From Torulaspora globosa (taxonomy: Eukaryota; Ascomycota; Saccharomycetes; Saccharomycetales; Saccharomycetaceae), in assembly GCF_014133895.1 (NCBI RefSeq), contig NC_050732.1:310001-374000 (forward strand): a stretch of 64,000 nucleotides of DNA, written 5' to 3'. Below, piece after piece: positions 38,789 to 49,450 of this stretch; positions within the stretch are counted from its first letter, which is position 1, and every line of letters starts with the position of its first letter. A model generated the notes under the pieces. That model searched no databases. It saw only the letters and a list, made by a program, of their open reading frames with translations, and was not told the DNA's origin. A program made the position numbers and the translations under genes.

Positions 38789-41700
38789 TTAGTTCTTGAG
38801 AGCTTTCAAGATCAACTCTCCCGCTTTCTTAACACCCTCAGAGGTACCTCTAATGTAAACAACGTCGTTCACCTTGTCGGATCTCTTTGGTACATTGATA
38901 ATAGTGCCTGAAGCTTCTCTAATCTTCTTAATGTTCGAACCACCTGGGCCAACGATTTTGTTGAATTTCTTGGTATCAGAACTCCAGATGTAGCCAGCAG
39001 AGGTGGCCTGAGGAGCAAGAGCGATTCTTTCTTCAATCAGTTGGACAGCTTTGTTGATTGCGGATTGCTTTTTGTTAGCCTCATCTTTTCCGTCTTCCTT
39101 TTGCTCTTCTCCTTCCCCTAAGATGGCAGTCAAATCGACTGGTTCGTAGCTCAGTCTCCAAGAAATTTCGCCCACCTCGTTGGAATCGTCTAACGTAACG
39201 TCTTCAATGGTAAATTTGATTTTCTCCTCATCAGAACCACGAACTCTTTCGGTAGGAATGTTCAAGGCTTTACGTGAAATCTTGTTAGCCTTCTTTGCGC
39301 CGTTACCATGTCTCACGTTGATTGAGAGTTCAGTTCTTAAGTTTTGGATGAAAGCACCGCGCTCGGAAACGAATTCATGCAAGTTTGCAGGAACGGAGAG
39401 CTCATGGTCAAAGTTGTCTCGGATGATCTCAGAAAGTATTTTGGATTTAGCTTTCTCGACATTATCTGGTAATCCTTGCAAAGTCACCTTGCCAGATTCG
39501 CCTTTATTTGGAACATTCAAGATGACATTGAACTCAGACTCCAGTTGGCGGCGAACGACACCTCCAGGCCCAATCAAGGCACCCTGTCTTTCTGCAGGAA
39601 TGTCTAATTCGGCTTTGATGCTGTTTTCGCCTTCTTCGACAAGCTTCTTGATTTCCTTAACGACGATATCGACAAATTTCTTGGGACCCTCAACCTTAAT
39701 CAATTGAGAATCGGAGTTTGCATTAGGGACATCAACGGTTTTGTTCCTGTATTCGTCACCGCCAGCCTTGGAAATAATTTCCCTAAGTGTACGCCCACCA
39801 GCGCCCACAATAGTCTTGTGGTATTTGCGGTCAATATCCAGCGTTTCTTTGACGAAATCAGAGGCTTCGGCAACAATATCCTTAACTTTCTTGGTCGCGT
39901 CCTGAATGGCTTGGCGGGAACCAGTAATCTCAAGTTCAACCTCGCCCGATTCCTGCACTTGACTGTCAGTAGTCTTTTGTAGGAAATCCATTTCGACAGC
40001 GAATTCAGCCCTGATGTCGTTGATCATATCACCATTCTTACCGATAATGCGTGGAACATGCTCAGCTGGAACTTTGATGATCGATTTATGACCATTTTCC
40101 ATTTCAAAATCCAGCAAAGCTTCCAACTCTTGGTATGCTTTTGCAACGCCACGGGATGGACCTCTGATGGTGATAATATCTTCGTTTCTTGGGAAAAGAA
40201 TTCGGACGTTGTACTTATCTTGTAGACGATTACGGTAAGCACCCTGAGGACCAAGTAAGTTGCGGTGATATTTGGGAGCGGCAATTAGCTCTTTTGTAAT
40301 AATGTCTGCCCATTTCTTGGCCTCAGCAGCGATGAATACCTTGGCATGTTCCACATTGTATTGTAAACCAGTCAAAGTTACGGAGACAGGCTTTCCGCTC
40401 TCGCTTTCAGATGGCACATCAATTTGAATATCGTATTTCTGACGCAACTGCTGAGTGTTGGCACCTTTGGTCCCGATCAACCTAGATACAGCATTGGCAG
40501 GAATCTCAATGACATCTTTGAATTTTTGAGAAGGCGCCTTGACGACGGACTCAATAGCCTTGTTTGCTATATTCACCGCTCTTTCGTTTCCCTTTAATGT
40601 GAGTTCGTTTTCTGTCGGTGTATGCAATTTGATTTGGAGATGACCCTCTTCTTGGCTGATATCCTCAAGAATTAATTTCAAAGTTGCGCTGTTCTCGTTC
40701 AGCAATAAATCTTGAGTGTCTGCGGCCAATTCAAAAGTTCTGGTCTCCAGAGCATCCTGCTTCTTACGGATGTCATTCAAAGCTGCACTTACTTTCTTGA
40801 GAGTCTCAGCAATCTCCTCTGCTGATGGCTTGAAATCTTCATTAGAACTCAAAGCGATCAACAAAATAGCATCATTTCCTGGATAGAAATCACCGAACTG
40901 AACGAAAGCAGCCAATTCTTCTTGACCTACCAATGTATGCTTGATTTCCTTGTGGAAAAGTTCATAATCAACGTCATCAATTACAGTCGTATCTAGCGGG
41001 CTAATTTGGTTAACCAAAGAGATTAGCTCTTTACGAGTAGCCTTAATTTCCTCCTTTTCTTCCGCTTTACCACTAATGTGAATGTTGACGCAGTCTGATA
41101 CGGCTAGTACCTCTGGAGATGGAAGAACGATTTTGATCGTTGGATGAGCTTCTTGCAGGTTCTTCAAATAATCATACTTCTTAAAGAACAAAGCCAGATT
41201 CTTAGCGTGAGCCAAATTTTTACCATGAGACTTAGAGATGTCCAAGGTATCGACGGCATAGGCCTTGGAAGAGGTTCTGGCAAATTCGATTGCTTCGCGA
41301 ACCCTGGAACGGGGCCCCACAAACGAGACCTTTTCGTCGTCAGCTTGAGTTGGGTATTGCACGATAACGTTAAACTTTTCCTTAATCTCTTTATCATCTA
41401 TCAAAAATTGGAATTTCGTAGGAATGGTAACTTGTTCGCTAACCACATCGTTGGAGAGGCTAAGTAGATAGTTCTTAATGTTTTGTTTTGCTTCCTTGGC
41501 ATCTTCTCTTGGACCCTGAATAACAACTGTAGCACTGTTTTTCAAGAATTGTACCTTCACATCATCCTTGAATCCGACCGCGGATAGGTCGACGAAAGGT
41601 AGCAGTTTTTCGTCATCAACGGTGAACTGAATTGTAGCATGTTTGTCTTCCTCCTTGACTATTTTCATGATTTTGGATTTTGCTAACTTGACGGAATCGA

Positions 41701-42400
41701 TGTCACCATGAATCGAGACATCAGCAGTGTAATCATCCAAATCTTCGTCATAAGAGTCAGGATTGTTCTCCTTAGCGACGTTGATCCTAACGTCACAAGA
41801 ATCTTGGATCTCGCGAATGTTCTTACCACCGGAGCCAATAATGGCAGCCTTGCAGTTCGATGGGACCTGAATAACGTCAGTGATAGGCTTCGTCAACTTT
41901 CTCACTAGTTCTCTTCTGGCCGCGTACACATTCTGAGGAACACCAGAGATCAAAAAAGTACGAGAACTCTTGGACAAAGTAGACTCGACAGAAACATTGT
42001 GGTTTTGTTTCACAGACTGAACAATGCGAGAGAACTCTGGCTTCCCAATTGACAGCTGCGACTGCAAATCTAAACTGAAAGCCTCCTGGATGGTCTTGGA
42101 GCGCATCGGTCTAGAACCCGAAGTCAACGAGGAGGGTGATGGAGAGGGAGAGGAAGAAATAGAGGGAGCTGCGGCTGGCTTAACATTAGGGCCCCAATTG
42201 ATCTTTGTATTGACCAAACCAGCGTTCGATCCCAAAGAAGGAAGATCTTTTAGAGAAGGCAGAGGCTTAGGCTGAGCCGTTTCTTCAGCGACTTGCTGAG
42301 AACCAGCTTCCCCTTCCGCATTCAACGTAATAGCAGAATTGGAGTCATTAGAAGTTGGAGGAGTCTCCAAATTCGTTTCGTTTTCAAAGGTTAGGGACAT
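38789..42400 (-). CDS. SCP160: Multi-KH RNA-binding protein, vigilin (Scp160)
   Basis: 1203 residues (S. cerevisiae about 1222) made of many tandem KH domains. Repeated cores of the form I-G-x-x-G are visible, such as IIGSGGKNIREI, LIGTKGANTQQL, IIGKNGDMINDI, IVGAGGRTLREI, LIGPGGVVRRQL and IVGPGGSNIKKI; others are degenerate. The first ~120 residues are disordered. Scp160 is a polysome- and ER-associated protein that affects translation efficiency and pheromone signalling. It is YJL080C in S. cerevisiae. Confidence 0.96.
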   Translation of the reverse strand: MSLTFENETNLETPPTSNDSNSAITLNAEGEAGSQQVAEETAQPKPLPSLKDLPSLGSNAGLVNTKINWGPNVKPAAAPSISSSPSPSPSSLTSGSRPMRSKTIQEAFSLDLQSQLSIGKPEFSRIVQSVKQNHNVSVESTLSKSSRTFLISGVPQNVYAARRELVRKLTKPITDVIQVPSNCKAAIIGSGGKNIREIQDSCDVRINVAKENNPDSYDEDLDDYTADVSIHGDIDSVKLAKSKIMKIVKEEDKHATIQFTVDDEKLLPFVDLSAVGFKDDVKVQFLKNSATVVIQGPREDAKEAKQNIKNYLLSLSNDVVSEQVTIPTKFQFLIDDKEIKEKFNVIVQYPTQADDEKVSFVGPRSRVREAIEFARTSSKAYAVDTLDISKSHGKNLAHAKNLALFFKKYDYLKNLQEAHPTIKIVLPSPEVLAVSDCVNIHISGKAEEKEEIKATRKELISLVNQISPLDTTVIDDVDYELFHKEIKHTLVGQEELAAFVQFGDFYPGNDAILLIALSSNEDFKPSAEEIAETLKKVSAALNDIRKKQDALETRTFELAADTQDLLLNENSATLKLILEDISQEEGHLQIKLHTPTENELTLKGNERAVNIANKAIESVVKAPSQKFKDVIEIPANAVSRLIGTKGANTQQLRQKYDIQIDVPSESESGKPVSVTLTGLQYNVEHAKVFIAAEAKKWADIITKELIAAPKYHRNLLGPQGAYRNRLQDKYNVRILFPRNEDIITIRGPSRGVAKAYQELEALLDFEMENGHKSIIKVPAEHVPRIIGKNGDMINDIRAEFAVEMDFLQKTTDSQVQESGEVELEITGSRQAIQDATKKVKDIVAEASDFVKETLDIDRKYHKTIVGAGGRTLREIISKAGGDEYRNKTVDVPNANSDSQLIKVEGPKKFVDIVVKEIKKLVEEGENSIKAELDIPAERQGALIGPGGVVRRQLESEFNVILNVPNKGESGKVTLQGLPDNVEKAKSKILSEIIRDNFDHELSVPANLHEFVSERGAFIQNLRTELSINVRHGNGAKKANKISRKALNIPTERVRGSDEEKIKFTIEDVTLDDSNEVGEISWRLSYEPVDLTAILGEGEEQKEDGKDEANKKQSAINKAVQLIEERIALAPQATSAGYIWSSDTKKFNKIVGPGGSNIKKIREASGTIINVPKRSDKVNDVVYIRGTSEGVKKAGELILKALKN

Positions 42401-42696
42401 GAAAGCTGTAGGTTGTTTCTAGGCAATAACAGACACAAAAAAAGCGGCAAACCAAAGGACAGGATCAGAAGACAATGGAATTGAAATATATACTCGACAA
42501 ATCAACAATACCGATTCGTTTAAATGCGAAAATAATCTCAAGTTGTCGATATATGTTGGTTCTTCCACTTCTATATAGATCGCTGCAAGATCGTTTTCCA
42601 GACTCGTACAAAATGCGTGAAAAAATCTGGTAAGAACGTAAGATATTTAGGCATATATGAATAGTATACATAGTGGAACAGCGGAGGTTAGTCCGA

Positions 42697-43497
42697 TCAT
42701 TTCAATGGTTCAACGTTATCAGCAAAATCGCCGATCATGTTACCAGCTGGGTTGTAGCTGCAGATAACGTAGCTGCCCCAGGCGTTGTTGCATTGCTTGA
42801 TCCCGCACCCGACTTGAGTAGTGGACTTCCAGACGACCTGGGTGAAGTGGCCGGTGGAAGAAGAGAAAGAGGGGTTGTTGTAGTCATATGACTTGATCTC
42901 GTTGTACCAGGCGTCGACGGAACCGGTCACGTCGTAGCCCAATGCTAGGTTTTCACCGTAAGGGCCGCCAGAATGAGTCAAAGTGCCCGAACAGTCGTAT
43001 TTATCAGCGTAATCTTGAGCATAGCTAGCCAGTTTGTCCGACCAAGAAAGCGAAGGAGTGTCCTTGTGCAGCGATCTTTTGCTGTTGTGAGCGTTCAAAA
43101 TTGTCGAAGCAAAGTCAGACAAAGCGGACGATGAAGGAGAGGACGACGAAGGCGTCGATGAGGTTGTGGAAGTGGTCGTGACAGCCTCCGCTGTAGAAGT
43201 TTCACCGCTGGATGAAGTTGTAGCTGGAGACACTGTTGTGGTGTCCCTCGTGGAAAATGAGGTCGCAACGGAAGTTGCCTGGGCAACCTGCGCGACAGCA
43301 TTGGTGCTCGTGCTTTGAACTTGATCAGCGGCGTCAGTAGCAGCGCCGCCCACAGAGGAGTAACTGGTATGTGTTTGGCCATTCTCGACGTATACGATAC
43401 CTTGAACTGTAGCAGGAATCTGCTGGGTGACGGTGACGACGGCACCGTTAACGGCTGCGGCAGCAACGGCCAATAAGGATAATTGGGTGACTTTCAT
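42697..43497 (-). CDS. PRY1: Secreted CAP-domain sterol-binding protein (Pry1/Pry2 type)
   Basis: 266 residues. A signal peptide (about 1-18, MKVTQLSLLAVAAAAVNG) is followed by a serine/threonine-rich stretch (about 60-130), then a CAP/SCP domain to the end. CAP motifs seen are HNSKRSLH, GENLALGY, HFTQVVWKSTTQVGCG and YVICSYNPAGN. Pry proteins bind and export sterols and fatty acids. S. cerevisiae PRY1 (YJL079C) and PRY2 (YKR013W) are ohnologs; this is the single form. The adjacent PRY3 of S. cerevisiae is absent. Confidence 0.9.
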   Translation of the reverse strand: MKVTQLSLLAVAAAAVNGAVVTVTQQIPATVQGIVYVENGQTHTSYSSVGGAATDAADQVQSTSTNAVAQVAQATSVATSFSTRDTTTVSPATTSSSGETSTAEAVTTTSTTSSTPSSSSPSSSALSDFASTILNAHNSKRSLHKDTPSLSWSDKLASYAQDYADKYDCSGTLTHSGGPYGENLALGYDVTGSVDAWYNEIKSYDYNNPSFSSSTGHFTQVVWKSTTQVGCGIKQCNNAWGSYVICSYNPAGNMIGDFADNVEPLK

Positions 43498-44311
43498 TGC
43501 AGAAGAGCGTGTAGATATGAAGGATCGGACGGGCTTTTTTGGATTCGAATGAGTGACTGAATGCGAATCAGAATCCCCGAGTGATTCACTTCAGAAAGTG
43601 AACATATGGTGCCCCTTCAACTAAAAGCTATCTAGAGGCTCTTATATACACTTTGGGAGGCTATTTCAAAAAATCATTAGCCGGAACTTAGTCGGTAATG
43701 TATCCGTAACATACCTGCGGCATGCGCAGTACGTGCTTGTTTCGAACTGTCACACGATCGCGAAAATAAGGGTGGTTTCTCTAGTCTCCCACTTTTCGTA
43801 ATATCTGTTTTGCCAGTTCTGGTAAAGCAGTAAGAAGGATGCCGCATCGCCAATGCTTCTGGATTTCCCGACTTCGTGGGGTTTATAGTTTCGCAGGCGC
43901 ACAGTTCCAGATCAGTGATTTCGAGATTTTTCCTAATTGGGAAAATACAGCAGATCTCGATTCGCGACCGGAAGGCGCGCCAAGAGCGCGAGAATGTTTG
44001 TCGAGCCGAGCAGTCGCTAATAATCTTAGAGATCCAGTTGGGCTCTGGACCTTCTTCAACTGCAGCTGGACGTCTCGTTTGCAGGCTGGCCCGGACTTGC
44101 ACTTAGACGACAGGAATGTCGGCTTGCATGATTGTAACTGCCTCGATTTGAAATATGTTACACTGAAGACATGGCCCTGGCATGCTCTATTCTCGATCAT
44201 TTGATATTACCGGCTTCTTGAGTAGCGCTGAAAGAGGTGGATAGGGAGGAGAGTGACTTCCTCAATCCTTGGTGGTTTTCTCAAAAAGAATTTTACACAT
44301 CAAATTACCTC
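43498..44311. other. Intergenic region PRY/tRNA-Ala
   Basis: 814 bp without a recognisable gene. Contains an Mcm1-type palindrome at 43929-43944. Open frames in it look random. S. cerevisiae carries PRY3 and ICS3 in the corresponding chromosome X interval; I see no trace of either. Confidence 0.5.
43929..43944. promoter_or_regulatory. Mcm1-type palindrome
   Basis: TTTCCTAATTGGGAAA is a near-perfect Mcm1 (MADS-box) site, about 430 bp upstream of PRY and 565 bp upstream of the YKR011C-like gene. Confidence 0.45.
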
Positions 44312-44384
44312 GGGCGTGTGGCGTAGTTGGTAGCGCGCTCCCTTAGCATGGGAGAGGTCTTCGGTTCGACTCCGGACTCGTCCA
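44312..44384 (+). tRNA. tA(AGC): tRNA-Ala (AGC)
   Basis: 73-nt gene without intron. The anticodon AGC is at 44345-44347 in the stem-loop CTCCCTTAGCATGGGAG. The acceptor stem has the G3:U70 wobble pair that marks alanine tRNAs. The A box lies in TGGCGTAGTTGG and the B box is GGTTCGACTCC (44363-44373). A run of nine T follows at once (44385-44393). The sequence is nearly identical to the S. cerevisiae gene. Confidence 0.98.
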
Positions 44385-44393
44385 TTTTTTTTT
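44385..44393 (+). terminator. RNA polymerase III terminator of tRNA-Ala
   Basis: Nine consecutive T directly after the tRNA discriminator base. Confidence 0.85.
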
Positions 44394-44509
44394 CTACAAA
44401 AACATATACACAAGCAGATTTAAGGGGTGCTTATATTAACAATAACAATAACAGTGTCACACAATCACAAGAAAGAAGGCTATAGCAGGTGCGCATTCGA
44501 CGTTGGTTC

Positions 44510-45418
44510 ATGACGAAGTCTGATCAAGAAGTTATATATCTATATGCCAGAGATGATCACCCCAAAGTTAAGTTAACCCGTGAACAAGAGTTTACCGGAG
44601 TGCAAGATTTGGTGGAGTATTTCCATTCGATTCAGGATACTTTCTACGTGGAGTTTGAGACATCAGAGACTATCACTGAAAATTTGAAGTTACGCTGCAT
44701 CTCTTATGGTGGCGACGAATTCGACGGATCGGTGCCTTTTTATATACTGGAGTATGACGAGATTCTCGATTCGTTTTACGTTTGGAAATCAGAGGGCCAG
44801 TGGCAGCTAAATAAGCTGATTTCCACATTGTACACAGACCACTCGATTAAGGGATCGCATAAGTTTGTCGAAAGAGTGAAGGAGAGCTCTTTTTTTGAGA
44901 AGCATCCCCGGAAGGAATTGATCAATTGTGTGTTGGACAAGCTAAATGTCGATTGGTCCCAAATCGATATCGATCAGTTTTGGATACAGTTGGACAGTAT
45001 TGTAAAGCTGGACGAAGACGCGGAGCAGAATGAGCTCTCTTTCAAAAGCTTGGTTTCGATGGCAGTGCTGAAAACTAGAGTAGTAGAAAACAAGGCGCAT
45101 CTTGAGCGCGCTGTTAAGCAGTATCACAAGTGCATGAGAAGTAAAGATAAAGATGTCCGAAATCAGGAGTCTCCGGAGGTCAAAGCAGATCTATCGCCGA
45201 CTTCTTCCGCTTCGCCGAGCCCTACATATGCACTTGACAATGAAGGCGAGCAAGATGACCAAATAGTCACCAATTTCAATCGTCATTTCAAATTAATGGC
45301 CGAGGATTACGAAACATTTGATCTAAAGTCATGGGCTGCCTTCCCCCAAAGAACTAAGAAGGGGAAATCGACACGTAAATCGCAGCCCAAAAATTGCATT
45401 TCAAAAGTTAAAAGCTAG
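44510..45418 (+). CDS. YKR011C: Conserved protein of unknown function (YKR011C position)
   Basis: The first ATG is at 44510 (MTKSDQEVIYLYARDDHPKV), giving 302 residues. The frame extends seven codons upstream to a GTG. I do not recognise a domain. The first ~220 residues look like an ordered globular or helical protein with several aromatic-rich strands (FYVEFE, FDGSVPFYILEYDEILDSFYVW). The rest is disordered and ends in a lysine-rich tail (KKGKSTRKSQPK), possibly a nuclear signal. The assignment to S. cerevisiae YKR011C rests on the position next to NET1/TOF2 and on orientation, not on sequence I could compare. Confidence 0.6.
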   Translation: MTKSDQEVIYLYARDDHPKVKLTREQEFTGVQDLVEYFHSIQDTFYVEFETSETITENLKLRCISYGGDEFDGSVPFYILEYDEILDSFYVWKSEGQWQLNKLISTLYTDHSIKGSHKFVERVKESSFFEKHPRKELINCVLDKLNVDWSQIDIDQFWIQLDSIVKLDEDAEQNELSFKSLVSMAVLKTRVVENKAHLERAVKQYHKCMRSKDKDVRNQESPEVKADLSPTSSASPSPTYALDNEGEQDDQIVTNFNRHFKLMAEDYETFDLKSWAAFPQRTKKGKSTRKSQPKNCISKVKS

Positions 45419-45804
45419 ATTATCATAGAATGTACATATTTAATTTTTCTAGAGTATTTTTCATTGCATTAAATGTTTAGTAGCTTCAAATGGTCTTTCA
45501 CAAGCTGTACAAGATTTAAAAACAAAAAAATGCTTCAGACATCTTCTTTAGACCAAACTTAATTATAAGAATCGCATTAAAAATTAGATCTCGGAGTCAC
45601 ATAGCAATTGGATTCTTTACACATTTGAAGCGGTTAATCTTCGCATTCAATCGATGATTACGCTTTGTATGGCAAGGGGTCATTTGGCACGAACATTTTA
45701 TACTATTGATGAGAAGTGCTGTCTGAACCGTTTAAGTCACTACTGCCTAACCATACCATTTGATCGCCAGTTGAGGATTGGGCTCTGATTATCGCTGACG
45801 ACTT
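45419..45804. other. Intergenic region before NET1/TOF2
   Basis: 386 bp, AT-rich with A-runs near 45520. Presumably the NET1/TOF2 promoter. Nothing else is recognised. Confidence 0.4.
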
Positions 45805-48800
45805 ATGTTGAAACTGCAGATTGTATTGGAGCCGCCTAGTGTGCGGAATGGTCCGATTCCCTTTGGTTTCGCCTCTAGCACGGCTGATTCATCGCAAGTT
45901 ATGGCTGCGGGTTCGCTTTATGGTTCCGGTGGACCAAGGAACGCTGATACGTCGCTGCCATTTCCTTCTAATTTCAGTGCTGCGAATACCACACTTTATC
46001 CCAGTCATTTTGCCCAGTTGAAAAGGAGAAAGTTTCTTCACTTTACAAGGTCGTCTAATACACTGTTAGACCTATCAACTGAAATAGCCGAAAAATGTGA
46101 AAAGATGTACCCCTCTTTGACTGAAGAGATTGAGATCTTAAGTCTCCAAGATAGCAGTGGTTGTGATTTGGACCCTGATTTTTACGTTAAGGATGTCTTC
46201 AATATTGACAACACAGTGCGAGTGATCTTGAAGAACGAGCTGGATATAGACGAATCAGCTCCAGTTTCGTTGTATAGATCTCGGAAGAAAAAGAAGCTGA
46301 ATAATGGACTTGGCCAATCCCAAATGCAATCACAGGCGCCGGCTAACTCAGCACAATCGTTACCACCTGCTTCATCGTCGTCTACCAATGGCGGGATCTT
46401 GCAAATTGCAAAGAAAAGGGCGTCTGGCACCATTAAGAGACATCCCATCAACTCTAACATGAGAATATCAACACCGTTGGCTCATCAAATCTACCCGCCG
46501 CCAAGCACTAATCGTGTGGCATCTAATAATTCGGACGAAGAGGATGTAGCTGAGAGGTCTTTCTTACCTCCTCCAGCACAACCGCAATCTCCGCCGATCA
46601 GAATCAGTTCTGGTATAGAAAAATCCAAAAGAATAAGATCAGCAATGGATGAGGATACTGTCTCAAGATCGGAAACTGTGGACCCTGATAAAACGAAGCA
46701 GCAACGCTTGCTCTCGGGCACACCGGTACGGCCTGCAATGACGCCCAATAGAGTCACTCTAACGGGTCAACGAGTGGTTTCGGAACATGTGAGCAACAGC
46801 GACAGTCGAAGCGGTTCAATCTTTGCGACCAATTCTACTCTCAACAACAAAGCAAATGGAACTACTAGCACACGCATCGTTTCCGGAATGCTAAGCATAC
46901 CAGAGCCCAGAATTGCTGAGATCGAGAAGGAGTTGAGAGAAGGACCTTCAAGTCCTGCAACACTTTTGCCAGCAGTGCCTGATCGTATACCCATGAAGGA
47001 ACCATATCAGAAGATTACCGACCAGGTATCGGATGAGAGTTCGTCAGATGAACAAGGCTCAGATGCACATGGCAAGGTCTCCGCCCTACGTCAAACTTCG
47101 ATAGCAGACAATGGCTCCCCTGTGAAGGACAGTTCACATGGTGAGGACCATTTACGCAATGTACATCTAGCAGACCTTCCAGTATCCAGAAGTCCCTCTG
47201 TCCCAGCACAAAGAAAGACCTCATTAGAAGCAAAAGTTGAAAACAAGTCTGCTGGTGCTTTGGCTCAAAGCACAGGCACGGATGAGCCATTGAGAAAACT
47301 AAACTTTTCTGAAGAAGAAGAGGAAGAAGAAGGGGAAGAAGAGGAACAAGAAGTGAAAAGAAGGGAAGATAAAGAAGGCAGCAAGATCAATGCAGAACGG
47401 AAAACGGCACAGCGCAGCACCGATGGAGAAGACGAAGAGGGCGAGAATACCGTCCTTATTACCAGAAACGATACAGAGGATAAGTCCACTTCTAATTCAA
47501 GTATTCAAAAGGCCGAATTTTTGAAATTAATGGAGAACGAATCGAATGAGCTACCTTTGTGGTTACAGGACACAGTCTCTAAGACCACCTCGAAATCTAA
47601 GCCATACACCACAGTACTGCATAAAGATATCGATAATTCCAAACCAGACCCCAGAAATATTATGCCGAAGCATACCCCACGGAGTGCAGCCAAAAAGGCA
47701 GCTCAGCTTCTTTCGGGCAAACAAAATCGGAACTCTAACGATGTCGATACTCAGAGGGGCACCGCTAGTTCTTCTAGTAGCGATATAGAAACTGCCAGCT
47801 CGCTTGATGACGATTATGATGACAAGATATCTATCAAAGAGAACAATTCGATAAAAACGCTTAATCTGCATCCTTTGAAAGAAAGAGTGATATCAGAACA
47901 AGAATCAAAATCGCCGGTTGCCGAAAATCAACAGCCTTCGCAGAGTACCGATTTGAGTACTAACGGTGGCATCGACCGGGAGAACGGCATAGTATCTTCT
48001 CAGAAGCCTCCGGCCAGTGATGTGAACACCGAGTTGGCAACCAATCTCCCTCATGCCAGCAGAGAGAAGCCGGATGCGGAAAAGTCATTTACTAAAACTT
48101 CAAACGAACCTGTTCCTGAGAATAAGAGTTTGAACCTACGTGGTGAAAACAGGGATGGCAAAGGATCGACAAACATGCCCGACTCCTCAACTCAGGAATC
48201 GTCAGGAAAGTCGCACCTTTCCAACACATCAAGCGGCAAGCCAGAGAAGTTGCTGCCCAGCGAGAGCCAAGCTAAATTAACCAAAAAGCAAGAGGCAGAA
48301 ATTAAACGTCGCGAGCGTGAGGCTGCTAGGGCTGCCAAGTTGGAGGCTGCTCAGAAACTGAAAGCCGAAAAGGAGGCAATGAAAATAGCCAAACAGAAAG
48401 CCAAAGAGGAAGCCAAACTAGCCAGAGAGGCGGAAGCAGCGAAGAAGAAGCTTGAGCGAGAAAATAAGAAGAAAATGAAACTAGATGAGGCAAGAAGGAA
48501 AAAGCACGAAACCGCAACTAAGAAGAACAATCAGGCCAGTTCAAAGATCAATGAACACGAGAATCCAACAAAGCCTCAGAGCACTCCCCTGCAAGATGGA
48601 GCCGATCGGTTGAAGGAGCTGAAAGCGAAATTCACAAAGTCGAGAGCCTATGTGCCAGCGGGGTTAGTTCCTCAAAAGATTTCGCGGTCAAATCATGACT
48701 CTGAGTCTGATTCTATCGAAACTTCTTCAGATGATTCTAGCTCATCATCAGATGAAGAAGACTCTGCGGCTTCCAAGAAATCTCGGAGGCTCATTGTCGA

Positions 48801-49317
48801 TACGCCCAAGGGATCGCTAAGTTCTGTGTCTCCTCAAAAGCCAGTTAAACATTTGCCTGGAGTTGAAGACGTACCACAGTCCACCCAGCAAACAAGCTCA
48901 TCGACCCAAGAAACACCTAATAAGATTCCTGTGACCAGACTAATGGATATGTCTTCACCAAATTCTACCACACAGGAAAGCTCTGGGCGATCGAGTTTCT
49001 TGCAAGGTCTTCCTCAGAAAGTACGACCATCTCTAAGTTCGTTGTCTGATCTAGTATCCAGGGGCGTTCCTGATGTTAGAGAAAAGAGTGCAGCAACGTC
49101 TCAAGTAAATTTCCAGAAAGCAGCTGAAAGTTCCAGTGACGATTCAAATGATGAGGATGAAGACTCCGTTTCAGAAACGTCAAACTCCGATAGTGATAAT
49201 TCGTCAACGGATGGCAGTAGTTTCATAAGCGCAAAATCTGCAAGCACTGCCCTAGGGAAGAAAAAGAGAGGCTCAGGCGGGTTTGCCTCTCTGCTCAAGG
49301 ATTCAAGAAAAGCCTAG
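45805..49317 (+). CDS. NET1: Nucleolar RENT-complex protein (Net1/Tof2 type)
   Basis: 1170 residues. The first ~130 residues are ordered and match the Net1/Tof2 N-terminal domain ([54 protein letters not shown]). The rest is disordered, with an acidic run ([12 protein letters not shown], about 505-515), a long charged KAEKEA-type helix (about 830-910) and serine/aspartate clusters. Net1 holds Cdc14 in the nucleolus until anaphase and supports rDNA silencing; Tof2 is its ohnolog (YKR010C). The single gene here should correspond to both. It converges on SMC3. Confidence 0.88.
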   Translation: MLKLQIVLEPPSVRNGPIPFGFASSTADSSQVMAAGSLYGSGGPRNADTSLPFPSNFSAANTTLYPSHFAQLKRRKFLHFTRSSNTLLDLSTEIAEKCEKMYPSLTEEIEILSLQDSSGCDLDPDFYVKDVFNIDNTVRVILKNELDIDESAPVSLYRSRKKKKLNNGLGQSQMQSQAPANSAQSLPPASSSSTNGGILQIAKKRASGTIKRHPINSNMRISTPLAHQIYPPPSTNRVASNNSDEEDVAERSFLPPPAQPQSPPIRISSGIEKSKRIRSAMDEDTVSRSETVDPDKTKQQRLLSGTPVRPAMTPNRVTLTGQRVVSEHVSNSDSRSGSIFATNSTLNNKANGTTSTRIVSGMLSIPEPRIAEIEKELREGPSSPATLLPAVPDRIPMKEPYQKITDQVSDESSSDEQGSDAHGKVSALRQTSIADNGSPVKDSSHGEDHLRNVHLADLPVSRSPSVPAQRKTSLEAKVENKSAGALAQSTGTDEPLRKLNFSEEEEEEEGEEEEQEVKRREDKEGSKINAERKTAQRSTDGEDEEGENTVLITRNDTEDKSTSNSSIQKAEFLKLMENESNELPLWLQDTVSKTTSKSKPYTTVLHKDIDNSKPDPRNIMPKHTPRSAAKKAAQLLSGKQNRNSNDVDTQRGTASSSSSDIETASSLDDDYDDKISIKENNSIKTLNLHPLKERVISEQESKSPVAENQQPSQSTDLSTNGGIDRENGIVSSQKPPASDVNTELATNLPHASREKPDAEKSFTKTSNEPVPENKSLNLRGENRDGKGSTNMPDSSTQESSGKSHLSNTSSGKPEKLLPSESQAKLTKKQEAEIKRREREAARAAKLEAAQKLKAEKEAMKIAKQKAKEEAKLAREAEAAKKKLERENKKKMKLDEARRKKHETATKKNNQASSKINEHENPTKPQSTPLQDGADRLKELKAKFTKSRAYVPAGLVPQKISRSNHDSESDSIETSSDDSSSSSDEEDSAASKKSRRLIVDTPKGSLSSVSPQKPVKHLPGVEDVPQSTQQTSSSTQETPNKIPVTRLMDMSSPNSTTQESSGRSSFLQGLPQKVRPSLSSLSDLVSRGVPDVREKSAATSQVNFQKAAESSSDDSNDEDEDSVSETSNSDSDNSSTDGSSFISAKSASTALGKKKRGSGGFASLLKDSRKA

Positions 49318-49450
49318 AATTCATGGATTCGTGAGCCTATCTAGGAGATGCAATATGTATTTTATATTTGTTTTCTTTGATATGTGAGCAAATGTTGGTA
49401 TTAGTTTGGATGCCTGCGAGGTTGATTCTGTCTGCAAGGTCTACCAATTT

